Origin: an uncultured Eubacteriales bacterium
Lineage (GTDB): Bacteria; Bacillota; Clostridia; Lachnospirales; Lachnospiraceae
NCBI GenBank assembly: GCA_900321145.1
Contig: ONVB01000073.1
Coordinates: forward strand, 1 to 7,701
Length of the DNA: 7,701 nt
Direction: 5' to 3'
In this document: positions 6,741-7,701 of the stretch, one piece after another
How positions within the stretch are numbered: the first letter of the stretch is position 1
How the letters are laid out: each line of letters begins with the position of its first letter
Notes under the pieces: generated by a model
Seen by the model: only the letters and a program-made list of their open reading frames with translations
What the model was told of the DNA's origin: nothing
The model's database searches: none
Translations under genes and position numbers: made by a program

Positions 6741-7701
6741 CTATTTTGATGAAAAATGGTATAATTTTCCCTTATTGTCGCCCCAGAGCTTGTCTGTGAC
6801 AAAGCCGAGGTTCATCAGGGTGTCTCCATCGAATATGCGACCGTCCTCCAGGCTGTAAGCGAGCTCGGGTGATAAGGCCTTGAGCTTTATCACGGGCGGG
6901 CGTGTTGCGGCATGACCGTGCTGCTGGATAAAGGTAACCAAGACCTGCTTTTTGTCTTTGGATACTATCTGCCAGCAGTCGAAAAGACCGTTCTCGCGGG
7001 CTGAGGAGATACGGTAGTAGTCACCCTCGCGGACAAGGTCGTTATACTTATGGTACATCTCTACCTGTGAGGATATCATATTCCTGTCATCTTCGCTTAT
7101 CTTCGTTATGTCAAGCTCATAGCCAAATGTTCCGGCCAAAGCGACCATTCCCCTCACATCAAAATCGGTGGTACGGCCGACTATATGGTTCGGACAGTCG
7201 GACACATGAGCTCCCATGGTCGAAAGCGGGTAAAGAAGCATGGTACCCTCCTGTATATACAGGCGTTCCATGGCATCCGTGTCATCCGAGCACCAGAACT
7301 GCGGACTGTAGTAGAGCATGCCCGGATCGAAGCGCCCTCCGCCCGAGGTACAGTTCTCCAAGAGAAGCTCGGGGAACTCCGCCAGCAATCTCTCCTGGAG
7401 CTCGTAGACCGCAAGCATATAGCGATGCGTGAGCTCGCCCTGCCTGTCAGCGGGAAGTCCGCTGCTGCCAAGGTCTGTAAGAGGTCTGTTCATATCCCAC
7501 TTCACATAGCGTATATTGGCCGAGCGGAGAACCTCCGCTACGGATTCATATACATAATCCCTTACTTCCTCTCTGGTTATATCCAGCACATACTGGGTTC
7601 TGCAGAGTGCAGGCTCTCTCCCGCTTATCTGTATGGCCCAGTCCGGGTGGGCTCTGAAGAGGTCCGAGTCGGGCGATATCATCTCCGGCTCAAACCAGAT
7701 A
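6741..7701 (-). CDS. GH36 alpha-galactosidase, C-terminal part (5' end outside window)
   Basis: Retaining alpha-galactosidase that releases terminal alpha-1,6-galactose from raffinose-type sugars or galactomannan oligosaccharides. About 320 residues are visible, just under half of a typical GH36 enzyme of about 730. The reading frame runs to base 7701 and begins mid-motif with IWFEPEM (codons from 7700), so the internal ATG at 7682 is not the start. The nucleophile aspartate is in KWDMNR (codon 7496-7494). The conserved ENCTSGGGRFDPGM block follows. The acid/base aspartate is the first D of SDDTDA (codon 7286-7284), 70 residues after the nucleophile, the same spacing as in characterised GH36 enzymes of the AgaA type. 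The C-terminus (MNLGFVTDKLWGDNKGKLYH) is the normal family ending, so there is no 3' truncation. Stop TAG lies 126 bp before the esterase start. GH36 enzymes of this type are usually intracellular, but the N-terminus cannot be inspected here. Local GC content seems somewhat higher than in the other genes. Confidence 0.95.
   Translation of the reverse strand, partial: IWFEPEMISPDSDLFRAHPDWAIQISGREPALCRTQYVLDITREEVRDYVYESVAEVLRSANIRYVKWDMNRPLTDLGSSGLPADRQGELTHRYMLAVYELQERLLAEFPELLLENCTSGGGRFDPGMLYYSPQFWCSDDTDAMERLYIQEGTMLLYPLSTMGAHVSDCPNHIVGRTTDFDVRGMVALAGTFGYELDITKISEDDRNMISSQVEMYHKYNDLVREGDYYRISSARENGLFDCWQIVSKDKKQVLVTFIQQHGHAATRPPVIKLKALSPELAYSLEDGRIFDGDTLMNLGFVTDKLWGDNKGKLYHFSSK

Noticed and set aside
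6611..6802. A 63-codon minus-strand frame spanning the alpha-galactosidase end and the gap before the esterase
   Set aside because: It overlaps the conserved alpha-galactosidase C-terminus in another frame, runs through the promoter and stem-loop, and has no recognisable motif. The stem-loop and AGGAGG explain the gap better.
6741..7682. ATG at 7682 as the alpha-galactosidase start
   Set aside because: The frame continues upstream to base 7701 through IWFEPE, a conserved GH36 motif, so this methionine is internal and the gene is merely cut by the window edge.
6780..7701. Higher GC in the alpha-galactosidase as a sign of horizontal transfer
   Set aside because: Hand-counted 60-base lines ranged from about 43 to 65 percent GC here versus about 47 percent in one GGDEF line. 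This is too variable and too sparsely sampled to separate transfer from codon bias.

Overview
The window holds four genes, all on the minus strand, with almost no spare DNA. Reading in the direction of transcription (right to left), they are: a GH36 alpha-galactosidase whose 5' end lies beyond base 7701, a sialate-O-acetylesterase-type (SASA) carbohydrate esterase, a cytosolic protein joining a LacI-like ligand-binding domain to a GGDEF diguanylate cyclase domain, and a seven-helix membrane hybrid histidine kinase with receiver and Hpt domains, whose 3' end lies before base 1. Only three intergenic gaps exist (126, 104 and 33 bp); no RNA gene, mobile element, CRISPR array or intrinsic terminator is visible.

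The likely host is an anaerobic Clostridium-class Firmicute, most plausibly a fibre-degrading member of the Lachnospiraceae. This is inferred from strong AGGAGG-type ribosome binding sites, a TTG start, a His_kinase_7TM-like kinase with a DHMMPQMDG receiver motif, the LacI-like/GGDEF architecture, and moderate GC content (roughly the mid-to-high 40s percent by eye). It is not proven, because there is no rRNA or marker gene.

Layout: 6741-7701 is the C-terminal part of the alpha-galactosidase, including the nucleophile and acid/base aspartates. The 126-bp gap 6615-6740 has an extended -10 promoter, a two-part hairpin in the presumed 5' UTR and a perfect AGGAGG before a TTG start. 5073-6614 is the esterase. 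The 104-bp gap 4969-5072 has a 31-nt imperfect palindrome. 2674-4968 is the LacI-like/GGDEF protein; 33 bp later the hybrid kinase begins at 2640 and remains open to base 1.

Working model (inference): the two enzymes remove alpha-galactosyl and acetyl decorations from a plant oligosaccharide such as acetylated galacto(gluco)mannan or a related galactoside, inside the cell as far as can be seen. The next two genes form a signalling pair: a soluble protein that may convert binding of a sugar-like ligand into c-di-GMP synthesis, and a membrane phosphorelay kinase. The most unusual element is this coupling of a LacI-type sensor with no DNA-binding domain to a GGDEF domain, next to glycan-processing genes.
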